The notes under the pieces are model-generated. The model was not told the origin of the DNA and did no database searches. It saw nothing but the letters and a program-made list of their open reading frames with translations. A stretch of DNA of 64,000 nucleotides from Polyporus tsugae (Eukaryota > Basidiomycota > Agaricomycetes > Polyporales > Polyporaceae): the NCBI GenBank assembly GCA_024305745.1, contig JAHRBS010000008.1:1426001-1490000 (forward strand), in the 5' to 3' direction. Positions 35,527 through 47,884 of this stretch are shown piece by piece. Within the stretch, counting starts at the first letter, position 1; each line of letters begins with the position of its first letter. The translations under genes and the position numbers were made by a program.

Positions 35527-36888
35527 ATGGACGATGCAGATTCGGAATGGCACACTATCCTCCAGTATATTTCCGACCCCAATGATTTCCCTTCTCCCCA
35601 GTCAGAGCGGCCCGTCTCCGAGATGTCTGGCATCCTGCTCAACACCCAACATCCGACCCCAGTTCAGGTCCTAACGCCTCCTGTTCGTCTCGCCCTCTAC
35701 TCACTCACGATGTCGACTAGCTTACAGCCCCTTTCTTCTAGGGTTCAGACGAGACGTCCCACACTCCCCAGGGCCCCCAGGAAGGCCTTCCCAAGGACCA
35801 CCCTCCTGGCAATACCATCGTCTCTGTCTCCACCACCTTCCACCCAGGCGCGGCACTTCTTCCCATTCCCCCGGACCTTATCTTCCTCTCTACCGATGGC
35901 GTGTTCTTCTACGCACACACCACTCAGGTCCTCGCGTCGTCCACTAACTACTTCGACGACCTTGTCTCTCCAAAACTAAGCAAGTCCGAGATGCGCGACG
36001 ACATCGGGTCAGTCGTCCCTCTTCCGGAGTCCGCGAGCGTGTTCAACGTAGTTTTGCACGTCGTGTACGACATCTCATGCGCACATTACCACCCTGCAGT
36101 CGGCACTCTCATCGCTGCAATCGAGGTCATGGCCAAGTATGGCATACCTCCCAGGCGGCATATTACCCCCTCCACCCCCTTATACTCCCTCATCCTCGGC
36201 CAAGCACCTATTAAACCCATCGCTGTCTACGCCCTTGCCGCTGCCCACGACCTTTACGACCTCGCGGTGCCGGTCTCGAGTCATCTCCTGTCCTTCGCGC
36301 TCCATGCCCTCACGGACGACCTCACAGTACGCATTGGGCCAGTATACCTGAGACGACTCCTCTTCTTGCACCTCGGACGACAGGACGCGCTCAAGCGGCT
36401 ACTCCTTCCCGCTCCGCACCTGCATCCCCCCACGTCCGCTTGTGACTTCGCCGAGCAGAAGAAGCTAACGCGGGCCTGGACACTCGCATCGGCTTATCTC
36501 GCGTGGGACGCGCGTCCAGGTACGCATTTATAGCCGTTGAGCTTCGCTGTCGCACTATTGCATGCTGAACAATGATACCTGATGCGTTCGAACGCGCGCA
36601 CAACACGCTCCCGCGTCCTTTCTACGCACGTCGCTTCTGCCGCAACTGTATATGTGTATGCATATGCAGACCTGTCAACAAGCGCGATGGAAAGCGCATT
36701 ATTGCCGCTCGCAGACCACCTCTTCTGCGACGTGTGCAAACGGAGCCTTTCGGACCGTGTGAGGCAGCTGATTGTACGGTGGTCCATGGTCAAGGTACGC
36801 ACGACACATTCGCATTGTACTACCGTATCTCACTTATCAACGACTCGGGTTATTCCGCATACGCGGGGGGCGGCAGAGGTCGATATAA
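35527..36888 (+). CDS. BTB/POZ-domain protein
   Basis: Four exons (35527-35667, 35742-36519, 36670-36794, 36877-36888) give 351 residues, phases closing; introns are 74, 150 and 82 nt. About 88 disordered residues precede a BTB fold that starts with PPDLIFLSTDGVFFYAHTTQVLASS (about residues 90-115), the usual 'D..FLSSDGV.F..H...L' entry. The segment AVYALAAAHDLYDLAVPVSSHLL fits the following BACK-like helices. The C-terminal FCDVCKRSLSDRVRQLIVRWSMVK and the final KRSI match the tail seen in the Agaricomycete BTB expansion. BTB proteins dimerise and often act as adaptors for Cullin-3 ubiquitin ligases; no target is known. The first donor (GTCCTA) is weak, but it is the only phase-consistent choice I see. 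Confidence 0.8.
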
Positions 36889-39800
36889 CGCGCCAAGTCG
36901 CCGCCGGTGCTTCCGTCTCGATTGGGAGGTGGACCCTACTACCCCGAGTCAACGGGGGACATGAAAATTCCTAGGGCTTCTCCCGTTTCACTTTAGGCTC
37001 AGACCGGCATAATCCTGCCTTCATCAAGCCGCCGGCGCGCGCGCAACCTTTCTCGATATGTATGTATGCCTCGCGCTCGAATTCCCGCCAGAACCCCCTT
37101 GCCGTGGAGCCGGCAAGACCGTCGCGCGCTCCTTTCGAACCCTCTCCAGCCCGAAAATTCTCGGACCCGTTCGCCGCCTTCCCCTTAGGATTCCCTTTCC
37201 AGTTCCAGGTGACCATTTTACTGTCACGGGTTTTACGAAGCCGATCTTGCATGCCGGGCACGCCCAACACTTGAAGCCCCACTCCCCCCCGTCCATCCGG
37301 TCCTCCCCGCGCCGTCCTAACTTATTCCGTCCGTTTGCCGCAATGTCATACACGCTCTCACTCGCCTCGCATATCCATACACGCTCTCATTCGCCTCGCA
37401 TATCCATACACGCTCTCCTTCGTCTCGCTACCGTCCTCCGCACACACTCTCGTCTCGCTAGTCGAGCTCGTTGTATAGGTATCTGTACCATTAGCCATCA
37501 TGCATCATCCCCTGTATCCCTTCCAGCTGCAGCCCACTGGCAGGCCTTGTTCCCTTCACCCGTCCGTCGCCTGCCATAGCGTCCCTACGGCAACGCTTCC
37601 CCTTCCCCGTATTGTATCATCGTCACGGTACCAATCCATGTCGCGACGCTTCGCGAAGACGTGCCTCGGCACTGTCCCCCACCCCCCTTCGTCTCTTTGA
37701 CCACTACTGTATCACCTTGCATTTCGCCGCCTCGCACACGCTCGGCCAGCCATTGCAAAGCCGTTACCTCTTCTACCGCACGTCCCTCAATTCCGCATCC
37801 CCCGTTCATTCTAGGTCTCTCCTCTTCATTCCCCCCGTCAGACGGCCAACGTCCGTCGTCGACGCGTTGTCGGAGTCGCACAGCGAGCAGTCTCGTAGTC
37901 CAGGGGGGAGTGGCGAAGAGGAACACACGCATACACGCATTTAGTATACTTGGTTCTCTTATTATTTCCGCATCCAGAAAGTACTGTATGTGTATACCGC
38001 CGTATCTTCTTGACTGTTGACCGTCCTGCCCGGTCGTTTAACGAAAATCACGCATTGTTGATGTCGATGCTATGGTGGTTGTTGTTATTGCTGCACGTCC
38101 ACCCAGTTGAGGTAACCACCACACTTCTGTAGCCGCGGTCTTTCATCAGTGTTAGATAGACTCGGACTTTTTAGAAGCGGCGACCAGGGACGTCGGCGAC
38201 GATCTTGGACCTTGGTGCGCACCTCCCCTTGATGGGATCGCGGCGCCGCGAAGCGTCCTGGACATCCGTGGCGCGTTTTGCGCGTTTTGAACCTCGTGGA
38301 TCTCCTCGCGCGTCCCAAAGCCTGAGCCGTGCAGCTCCTGTCGGTAGAAAGTGTGGTGCATATCAGTGTCCAGTCCGATGGCCGAGTCATTCCCCACTGG
38401 CCCCATGTGTGTGTGGCGAGGATATGATCATGGACGTGCAATGGCAAATTGATGATGCCTTAAAAACCTAGCATTGACACGCCAGTGGGGCTCGGAGGAA
38501 TGGGAAACAGAAGCGAGGATCGGGACGCGTGGAATGGATCCGAGCGGATGGGGAAGACATATGTACGTTACGCTTCTTTTCTTCGGGGAGCGACATTTTA
38601 GGCTGGTTCTGCGAGCTTGACGCCTATACGCGTCAGCGTGGAGCGTGTACATGTATGTACGAACGCCGCCAACGGTCAACAAACCAAACGATAACGATAT
38701 CGCGGGGATCAAGACGGCTGGGGAGGGAGGAGGCGAGCGTTTGTCGCGCCAAACTACCGAGTCGGAATCCAGGCGAGAGGACGGGCGCTGAGCCATTAGG
38801 CTGGGCGGGGAGAGTTCGCCGAGGTGCCGTCGCTGGAGCGCATAATCAGATATGTCTTCGTACGTTCGTACGGGGTGTGCGGATGGGGGAGGACCGATCC
38901 TGCGAGGTCGTTGAGTCCTTCTGCGCGGGTGTGTACTGTGCCCTGGTCGTACTCGATCTCGCCGCTCCTGACTGTATAGCGAGGAGCTTGCGGCCTGCGC
39001 TCGGTTCGGGGAGGTGCGCCGCGGTGAGCTCGTACGCGAGCAAATGGCGGCTGCTGATGTATCGAGGAGTCTATGAGCTGTGGAGGGATGCGGGGGATAT
39101 GCGGCTGGTGAGGCTAGGGACTGTCTCGAAGCGACTTGCCGGGGTTGGGCAAGAGGGAGCGCATGCTGAAAAAAAGGAGTATCAGTAATTGATGCAAAGA
39201 TGTCCTGGTCGATTTCGAGCGCGGGGATTGTTGGCTGAGATGTGAGATCGAGCGCAATCGCTTCATGTATTACAACAGGCCTACCATATCACAGACGGGT
39301 GCGATTAACTATATCGTGTGAAGGAGATAAAAAAATGATATGCACCGAGTCGCCTCGCCATGGGCACAGCCAACTCTCGAGGTGCGAGAATATTTAAATC
39401 ACCCTACAGCCCTCGGCCGGTGGTCTGGTAGGAACAGTGTGGCAGAAGAAAACGAAGCAAGACATACCTATGTATCTTGGCCCGACTGTCAGCCTTCTCG
39501 TCCTATCGAAGTCCGTATCCTACAGATCCAACCTGGGCCACTAAACTCCGTGAATTTGAAAGGGATGTGTGCCGGGACCAAGAGCAGCTAAGAGAAAACA
39601 AGGGGGGAGGAATATAGAGCAAATGCTGCACGAGAGTAGGGCGGAAACAAGAGCGGTTGGAGGACGAGAGGGACTGGCTGAGGGCAAGAGCGTGTGTCGC
39701 TGGAAAAGCGGAGGAGATGAGCGGTCCTCATCTTCTCGGGCACTGGGCGAAGAAGGCGCGAAGGCGGGAACTACCTCGTTCACCCGGTCTTCATCTCCCC

Positions 39801-40439
39801 ATCCTGTCCGTCCTCCTCAAACTTCGAGTCTCCGGCCCCTCCTCCGGATGGCCGGAGGTGGCTGATCATAGCTGTTCGAAGCTCGAGCAATCAAGCTGGG
39901 GTGGCGGGACTAGAAAGAGGAGATATCAGGATCAAGAGGAAAGTGGAAAGAAAGCGGGAGGGAATTGGGAGGGAAATGTTCGCCTGCGTTCTCCGCGGCG
40001 TCAACTTGGCTTGCCGCCCGGGCCACGGCTCGGCCCGCCAACTGCCGCCTGTACGGTGCCCGCTCCCTCCGAGTCGGAGTCGTTGGTCCTGCCACTGCAG
40101 CCTGCCAGTGCCAGCCCTTGCAAACCATCCTCGAGTTACGCACTTATCCAAGTTTACTCATACTCTCCTATGCTCTCTGGCCCCATCCCTGCGAAACCCT
40201 GTTATCGCGATCCTGAAGGAGTACCGTCAGTCATACCAGTCAGCGGCCGCATGGCTGCAGGTGACGGCCCCCGGACGTCACGATGTATGGACCCATCGGG
40301 GTGAATATCGGTAGGAATGTCTTCTTCTCGCACTTTTTGAAACCGCTCATATCGAAGATATCCTTAGCCGATTCAGAGGCCATCGAACTAATCGCAGATA
40401 GACAAAGCGTTCCGACGCTCGCACAAGGTGGCTACAGGC
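36889..40439. other. Gene-poor stretch with a pyrimidine-rich part
   Basis: About 3.5 kb. The part 37050-37900 is C/T-rich on the plus strand and contains a 29-bp tandem repeat. From 39530 to 39780 a plus-strand segment with coiled-coil character (for example KLREFERDVCRDQEQL in one frame, QERLEDERDWLRAR in another) may be the relic of a coiled-coil gene. I see no intact gene. Confidence 0.4.
37347..37428. repeat. 29-bp tandem repeat, about 2.8 copies
   Basis: Unit of 29 bases starting CATACACGCTCTCA and containing CGCCTCGCATATC; copies begin at 37347, 37376 and 37405. Confidence 0.85.
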
Positions 40440-42739
40440 TTGCCAGCGTACAGTTCACGCACGATGGACCCGTCGTACACACTCGAGATCAAGCAGCAGC
40501 TGACGGTGAAGACCTCCACGCTCTCCCTCCCCGATCGCCGTCGCACCAACGTCCACGCTTGTCGACCTACTCCAAGTGTATAAAACTTCGGAAAAGAACT
40601 TGAAGCCGAGACCACAATCGACGCCAAGCACCGACTGTATGTCGTGTACGTCTCGAACATGGGAACATTGCAGACGTTCGCTCAGAGGATCGCCAGCGAG
40701 GCTCCCCGTCATGGTCCGTGCTTTGCTTTGAGGCAACCGGTCCTGGTTATTCATCCGTCCCTTAGGTTTCGAGGCCACGCTGGGAACTCTAGACTCTATC
40801 ACAGACAACTTCCCTACGAATGAAAGGACCGCTTAAGGTCATCTGCACTGCCTCGTTTTTCAAGGTATGGAAGTTACTTCTCGGCCGTGATGCACATCTG
40901 AGAATCTTCGCAGGCGAGCCCGCAGACAATGCCACCCATTTCTTCCAGTGGATCTAGAACCTCACCGCGACTGGGTCCGGACGTACCAACGCATACCGAA
41001 TGCGGTCAACGCCATCCTGGAGCAGCGCGGAGAGGCGCGCTTGCTGGAGCGTGGCGTTGGGGATGCTCAGCATGCCGGATTTTTCGAGGTCTTCGACGAG
41101 TGGGAGGTCAAGTTGTGGAACGCTCTCGCGGCGGTGAGCGATCAAGCTTTGTCATTCGCCGAACCTGTATTCTGATTCAGTCATCGATGTAGGAATACCA
41201 TGTCGAGGTCACTGAGCCGCCAGCGGTCGTCAGCATTCTTTCGGTCCAAACGGTCGATGTCGGGACGTCGAGGGCGTCGGTCCTTCTTCAGCCCGACGCC
41301 GACCTTGGGAAGGTGACTGAACCCGATGTTCCAGCGAAGCAGCATATTGGTTAGTGTATCGGAAACCATGCATTATGTCCGTACTGATATCGCATTCGCG
41401 TTGCAGAATTTGAGTTGCTAGAACAAGTGACACAGCGTGCGGGAGATGACCTTACAATGTGAGCGTCACTGCCCTGCTTTGCTGATCGTGCCGCTGACTC
41501 AACACCAGTCTGCCTACCAATCTACAGAGGGATGGCACAGGGATTCGGTTTCTCGCCCGAGCAACAGGTAAATGTAGTCCACGTACAGGTCCTCCTTGTC
41601 GACGTTGCTCACCTCGCGCGCGTAGATTGTTCTTGGTTCTGCAGGTCCCACATCCCCTGTCGATCGCCCCATCAGCATCTACCCTCCTCTCCGGCCATGT
41701 CAAACTTTTACACCGCGCGACCACTCGCGATCTGCGTATCCTTTTATTCGCAGACGTGTCTGACGCAACGAAGACCGCTATTCAAGACTTTCAGGCTTCC
41801 AACTCGGAGAAGGTGCTTGGCCAACGCGTCAGCATCCTCGAAGCTGTATCCTCGAGGAACACGCAGTCATCAAGCTGTCCTCCGGCACCTACCTCGAGAT
41901 GCCCCCCCGCTATGCGCGTCTGACAGTACTCCATGTCCTCTTCTCCCTTACAACGCCCAGCGTCCGACGCTCTCGGTCAGTGTCATCGAGTCACCCGCCC
42001 TGTCCGGCAAGACAGAGCCATTCCTAGGCATCGCGTCAAACATCCTTGCGGGGCTCCGCCCTGGGGGCGTCATTCGGCTCGCTGCGTTGGCCCCGTTCCA
42101 TGGGCCAGAGGACCCCAGCGTTCCGATGGTCATGTTTGCGGCTGGCTCCGGGTTCGCGCCGATGAGCGGCTTTCTACAGGAGCACGCCATACAGAAGCAG
42201 GCTGGCGGAGACGTCGCCAAGTCGCCGCTGTTCTTCGGGTGCCGGTCGCCGCGTGAGGACCTCGTCTATGGGGACTTGAAACCTTAAGCTTAAGGAGTGG
42301 CAAGAGCTGGGGATCGTGGAGGTGCGGCTTGCGTTCTCGAGGAGCGACGCAGACTCGCTTGGGCGCAAGTATGTGCAGGGGTATGTCCTTCCTCTTCTAT
42401 GCCCGCGGGGGCCGTCTGTCTATATCGGTCTTGCTGATTGCGATTGTTCATAGCCGTCTGTGACACGACCGCCAAGTCGTCCGGGATCACTTCGATAACT
42501 GCAATGCTACAGTACGTTCCCCTGATCGACTGCGGGACTGTCTCTGACGTGTTTCTGTCTAGGAGTTCTTCACTTTGGTTCTGGAAAGGTCGCGCAAGGG
42601 ATCAAGGAGGTGCTCACGGACCGGCCATGCTCACGGACCGGACATGATCAACGAAATTCGTGGGTGCACGGATGAGGAGGCTCCCGCGTTGTTCGAGCGT
42701 GCCATCTAGGGTCGCTACGCGACAGATATCTTTGTGTAG
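40440..42739 (+). pseudogene. Pseudogene of a CYP505-type fused P450/P450 reductase (reductase half)
   Basis: The intact family joins a cytochrome P450 to an FMN/FAD reductase in one chain. Here recognisable pieces run in order: DPSYTLEIKQQLTVK (end of the P450 part), VVYVSNMGTLQTFAQRIASE (flavodoxin loop), FEATLGTLDSITDNFPTNE, GEPADNATHFFQW, YHVEVTEPPAV, LEHRATTRDLR-like region near 41700, LGQRVSILEA, SSSPLYNAQRPTLSVSVIESPAL, VPMVMFAAGSGFAPM (NADPH-site region), SPLFFGCRSPREDLVYG, and the terminal GRYATDIFV with a stop at 42739. Damage includes a frameshift between PTNE and GPLKVICTASFF, a TAG in FFQWI*NL, and shifts near 41850, 42120 and 42290. The haem domain, with its Cys ligand, is missing upstream of 40440. 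Confidence 0.8.
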
Positions 42740-43340
42740 GAGTTCTTCCTGGGAGGTTGGCGCGATGTGATAGATATCGTATGACATGTTTAGATCCTGA
42801 TTCGTGCCGAATGTCGGCTAATGTTTGTCCTTCGGTGAGGTAGAAAAACTACCTAACGTACTTTGACAGGACTACTAGATGGTGAATGAGCGACTGTGGA
42901 CTGTAACCTTTGACTGATGCGTGCGACCTTAGGCCTTAGGAAGCGAGGTATTTGTGTCGAAACCATATGGCCCCGGGGGCTTTCGGAGTCCGACGACAAC
43001 GTTGCTGACACATACCCCAGCTGGGGCTCCGTTCTTACGTCGTCTTTCCCTCGACTCACTGAAGCACTTTGTGTGCTTGCCAGCCGAGGACATCTCATCC
43101 AGACCCAGTCAAGTTGGACCCGGCATCTTGTTCAAGGTAAGTCCCAACTTATCGTCGTGCATTGCCCTTCCGAAAGGTTTACGGGGGATTGGCTAGGTCA
43201 TCTTTCGATCTCGGGCTGCATTAAGAACCTCAGTGGCGGTTAGAGTCGACGGTACGCACAACATGCATAGTAACAATTTCACGCCACGCTAACATAACTG
43301 TTATAAGCGCATTGCTCGACGCTGTGTACATCTCCCTCCT

Positions 43341-43643
43341 CCGCGCCACCTCGCGAAGCAATATGGTCGCGTTTTGGAGGCTGTCTGCGAGGCTCTAGAT
43401 AACTACCCCGATCTCCGGTCTTTCTCTCTCACTTGCTCCGCCCTCCGCCCAACGGCCATCCGGTGTCTCCTCAGCCTGAAGCCTATCGTCCTCAACAACG
43501 CAGTTGTGTGGCGCACGTTCCACTTCTTTCTCTTCGCCGACCCAGATGCTCGTAGTCGTGGCATTGTGGCGGAGCCCTACCGATCCAATATGTCTACTGT
43601 TGATGTTGCGACCTGCTTTGCATTGAAGTCCTCGAGCGTGTGA
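43341..43643 (+). CDS. Possible F-box-like gene remnant
   Basis: The frame contains AVCEALDNYPDLRSFSLTCSALRPTAIRCLL, which resembles the start of F-box-type proteins common in mushrooms (a hydrophobic helix followed by 'L.S.SLTCRAL'). It then continues with VWRTFHFFLFADPDARS and ends at 43643. An in-frame start is uncertain; the segment before 43374 is AT-poor and out of frame. The usual downstream leucine-rich part is missing, so this is a fragment at best. Confidence 0.35.
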   Translation, partial: PRHLAKQYGRVLEAVCEALDNYPDLRSFSLTCSALRPTAIRCLLSLKPIVLNNAVVWRTFHFFLFADPDARSRGIVAEPYRSNMSTVDVATCFALKSSSV

Positions 43644-43706
43644 CACATCTCAAGGATCTCGCACTTGGCACTCGGTGGGAATCATATCCATATCGTGGTG
43701 ACTGGC

Positions 43707-43737
43707 AGGTAGAGGCACTCAGGTAGAGGCACTCAGC
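43707..43737. repeat. Short direct repeat
   Basis: Two adjacent copies of a 15-base unit, AGGTAGAGGCACTCA. Confidence 0.8.
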
Positions 43738-43909
43738 GGCGAGGAGACGACGGCAGTCTTCAGGAAGATTTGATCGACTCGAGATCGAGACAGTGGATAC
43801 ACAGTGTAGCACGTAATCTGTGACGACCGTTTCGCGGGTCGGTTTTAATTGTACGAGGGAGAGTACTTTGCTACAGATGTTTCCAAAAAAATGCTGGTAT
43901 TAGCACGTT

Positions 43910-46158
43910 TCATGGAGTGTAGCGGAAGTCATGGGCCTGCGCGGAAGTAAGATTATGCGTTAATCTCATAGAGACTTGCAAGACGAGATTATGTCTATAC
44001 CTTATCAGCCAGCTCCGACACATCTACTGGCGCTCTGGGAGTCGGTCTCCCGTATAGCTCATCCCGACGTCGGTTTTCCGCCGTGTAGTATGTCTATATT
44101 GTATCATTACTCCGCTACGATTCCCAAGCACGTATAAGAATGACTAGACTCACGGTTAAGACGCCCGCGACCAAGGCCGAAAGAAACTGCAAGCCGGAAG
44201 TGACTGCGAAGCCTTTCCTATCGCGGCCGCACCCCGTCGAGCTTCCCGTGACATGAGATCCCACAAAAACATAGGCAAATACTCACATATAACGCGGTGC
44301 GTCCGTCGTCGGGAACAGGTGAGAACCCAATATGCTCCCGCATTGTCCGATGGACATGTACAGGGGCATGCCTGCCGCCTTCTTCGTCTCCGAGCCGAGG
44401 TTATGGGAGACTGTGTAAGGGCAAGGTGAGACCTCGGCGAGCATCGCGCGGAGAAGAGAATGCCACGCACACCACGTCAGGATCAGCGCGATGTTTGCGG
44501 ACGTCCCCGCACATGCGCAGAACGTGGCGAAGTATCGAACGTGGTCGTTCGACGGAATTGCAACAAGCAAACTGCCCAGTGTGATGCCGTCATTAATCCT
44601 AACATGAAAAAGCGAGGACGGAGGAGACAGACATGTATCCGATGCCTGCCAGGACACCCGCGCCAACGAGGAACACGCCACGACGCTGTAGCCGATCCGA
44701 AACGTACATCGTCAAGCAGACAATCACAACGGCGAGCGCATATGGCGGAACTGTGAGTATCTGGGCGACGGCGTCGGCTACAAATGTGCATCAATGGATA
44801 AAAGAAGGCAATACGGGGACAAGACCTTCTGCTTACTAAAGCCAAAGCTTGCGATGATAGTGGGTAAGAATCCTTGGAGGCCGGCTAATGCACAGTTGGT
44901 CGCAAAGAACATAACGCCAGCGGCGTACAACTGAAAACAACGCACGACGGCGTGCAGCGTGGGCAGCGTGTAGCACTCTGAGAGAACGTGTCAGGCGCAC
45001 CTTCCAGTCTCGAAACGCGATCGCTATGTGCTCTGCACCCGGATCCCTCAAATCAGCTCCAAGGCCATCACGACCGAATACCTCAAAGTCCGTCCGTGCA
45101 CGTACTTTTCTGCAGCGTCCTCCCGACATCCGCCCCTCCGCCTCTGTTCATCCGCTCCACGGCGATCTCCCGCTCCCGCTCCGTGAACACTACCGTCTCC
45201 TCCGGCCTATCGGGCAACACCACAAGCGCAAGCACCCCGAGCAATATCGATGGGATGCCCTCCACGAGGAACAGCAGCCTCCAATTCGCCAGCACCGCGT
45301 GGGCGTGCTGGACCCCGAATGCGATCAGGCCGCCGAACGCGCCCGCAACGGCGGAGAACATGGTCCACCCAGCCATGCGGAGGCCAATCTCCCCTCTCGT
45401 GTAGAACAGGGCTGGCCGTCGTGCATGAGGGATGAGAGAAGGACGCAGGCGCGAGGAGCCTGGGAGTACTCACACAGATAGAGAGGGAGGACGGGGCTGA
45501 AGCCCGCTTCGAACGCGCCCAAGGCGAGACGGGCGACGATGAGGCCAGGGAAGTCGAACGCAGAGGCCTGTGGGGCCGAACACATCTGAGAAAATGCCTG
45601 AGACGACTGCGTATGTGAACGACAAACCATGAGCGTCGAAGATAGGCCCCAGCAGATCACGACACAACCAATCCATATACGCGGGGGATAGAACTTCGAG
45701 GCCATGACGGCTGGCACCTGGCAGGTTACCTGTTCATATGCATCGTCATGTCGGGATTCCCCGTGATGGAGGAGCCAGAACAGTACGCACATAAGAGAAG
45801 TAAAACGCGCTATTAGCCCAGTCGAAGAGCACCCCGGTGGGATCTCCGTGCAGGATGTCTTGCGGAAGTCCTTGCAGTCGCGCATTCCCCAGGTTCGCCC
45901 TGACAAGGGCTGCAGTCAAAGGTCATTTCAGCTCGTACAAACATCGACGTAAGGAAGCAACTCACCGGCGAAAAGATACATGACGGCCAGCATGGGCATG
46001 ATGCGCCGATCAAGCTTGTGCACGAGTCGTCTTTCTTCCGCCCTTGAGGCGACAGTGATCCCATTGGGCTCACTAGCCAGGACATCAACGACAATGTCTT
46101 CGACTTGTCCCTTCTCTTCCCCTATGCTGACGCTGGGCTGGGTTTCCTGCTCAGACAT
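43910..46158 (-). CDS. Major facilitator transporter, anion:cation symporter (DAL5-like) type
   Basis: Twelve minus-strand exons (46158-45966, 45909-45791, 45729-45628, 45567-45474, 45411-45106, 45056-45001, 44930-44837, 44777-44633, 44598-44287, 44217-44154, 44093-44001, 43936-43910) close in phase to 534 residues. The cytoplasmic N-terminus ends in HKLDRRIMPMLAVMYLFA. ANLGNARLQGLPQD marks the end of TM1, and GLIVARLALGAFEAGFSPVLPLYLS with YTRGEIGLRMA is the signature of this family. FRDWK and YAAGVMFFATNCALAGLQGFLPTII start the second bundle. The C-terminus, VDVSELADKAHDFRYTP, is also typical. The family moves allantoate, ureidosuccinate, nicotinate and other small organic anions with protons; the substrate is unknown. 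The usual Asp before SN/AN in TM1 (as in ALDRSN) is Val here (ALVRAN). Two donors are non-consensus (GTTTGT, GTCTGT). Confidence 0.88.
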
Positions 46159-46984
46159 TGCAGATTATGAAGAGGCGATGGCAGCTGTTAGCTTGGAGGA
46201 AGCGGGAGGCTAAGGGAGGCCGATAGACATGTTACTCCACACGCTTATATATACACCACTTCCTTCGCCAGGGAAAGGAACACAGATCCTCATCGAGCTC
46301 GTCGAACGTAAATAAACGGTCGAAGGCGCACCGCCAATAATGAGAAATGGGCCTGTATATGCGGTCATTTGATTCCAATTTCGTGCAGAAGGGGCTCGAG
46401 TGATAGCATGACGCCTTCGCTCTTCGTGAAGCTCGGAATCTTGGGCGAAGGCGATTCAAGAATCCACGCTGAAGATAACAGTTATAAGTTGGCGTGTAGG
46501 AGGGATCGCACGAAGGAAAGACTGACTACAACGAAGAAACGTCCTGCGGTGAATGGAGACGTAATCGGATGAGAGAGACTACTAGAGTCAGAAACCGCAC
46601 CCATACCGGCCCATGTCCATCCTCATCCTCGTCCTCGCGACCATCTCCAGTGCGACCGGCGTCCGCCTTTAAGTCCGAGCTGGCTCACCCCATTTCCCCC
46701 TCTCCATCTAGTCCTGGCGAGCGGTCGAGTTCCAGTTCAGCAAACTAGGCATGCCGCTGGGATTTGAGAAGGAGTAACCTCGTGTTCGGCTTGCCGGCCG
46801 TCCGGGGCCGCGAGAGCGGACGATGTACCCTCGATTCTGGGGTAGAGAAAAGGGGAGAAGGGAGGTAGACGTTTCGGACGCTCCGGCCCCGCCATATTCA
46901 GAGGGGGCGGTTCTAGTTGTGACGGGATCAGCAGCGCTGGGCAAAGCGGCGAGGGGGTTAGCCAACCCAGAAGAGGAGACCGAG
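46159..46984. other. Intergenic, no gene seen
   Basis: About 800 bp upstream of the transporter start, presumably its promoter. A TATATATA-like spot at 46247-46254 lies about 90 nt before the start codon on the minus strand and could be a TATA box. No protein-like frame is present. Confidence 0.4.
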
Positions 46985-47860
46985 GCGGCATGAGCGTCGG
47001 CGCTTTCGGTCGATCTCTAAGCGAGCTGCTCGCAAGGAAGATCCAAGAGAACGATGGGCAACGTTTCGAGGTGGCGGGTGGCGAAGGTGATAATGTATTC
47101 TGTCATTGCGATATGGCGGTCGAGCATTCCGGTGTCTCGAGCGACCTCCTCCGTTTGCTCCGCGCCATGCCACGTCGCCATACAGGGAAGCACATTCGTG
47201 GTGCTCACACAAAACCGGAAAAGCGCGCTGGCGAGCAGGCGTAAGAGGAGCCGGGACCGCTCATAGATCTGACCATCGGTGATCGCCAGACAGTGCTTCG
47301 CGACAATCCCCAACGTGAACCAGGTTATGCTGTTCCAGACAGAGCGCACGAGAAAGAAGGCGCCGCGAGGCTGGAGAGACTTGTGGCAGAAGTCTCATTG
47401 GAACCCGGGGAGCGCCGTCACGACGGCGAAGAATAGAAAAAGTGTGCCGACAAGGGATAGTGGTCACGCTGATGATGGTTTCGTGATTCGTAGAGGATGA
47501 GGAGCCCAGACAGGGAGAGGACAAGTGCGATCGGTAGGAGCACCGAGGGGACGAGGACGATCGTGCCGATCTTCCACTTGATTAGACCATTGAGTTGCCA
47601 CCAAAGCCGGGCGGTCTTGCGAGAGGTTCCTGACAGTCCGCTGGACACCTCATGGAGCCATTGCTTGACAATGAGCGCGATTGAAGTAGAGGCGAGGCTG
47701 AAGACGAGGCTGGCAAACCACAGTCTGTTGATCCAAACGGCCGATAATGGCCTGGATTTCGGTAGATTGAAGCAAGCCCCTTCTCTGAGGCGTTCGGAGA
47801 AAGTGGCTTGATCCGAACCTAGGGCTAGTGGGCGGGCGGGCTGTGTGAATGCAGCTCATG
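46985..47860 (-). pseudogene. DUF6535-family gene, third copy, decayed fragment
   Basis: The minus strand carries blocks similar to the intact gene at 4515-6821: GLSGTSRKTARLWWQLNGLIKWK, IGTIVLVPSVLLPIALVLSLSGLL, SVWNSITWFTLGIVAKHCLAITDGQIYERS, STTNVLPCMATWHGAEQTEEVARDTGMLDRHIAMTEYIITFATRHLETLPIVLLDLPCEQLA. They are spread over different frames and interrupted by small deletions and stops. Both the 5' exons and everything after DLPCEQ are missing. A decayed aspartic protease follows directly on the same strand. Confidence 0.75.
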
Positions 47861-47884
47861 AGAACGAGTAAGTGTAGTCCTCCG

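Noticed and set aside
39569..39865. Coiled-coil-like frame
   Set aside because: The coiled-coil segments fall in different frames separated by stops, there is no ATG start in the first frame, and no family can be named.
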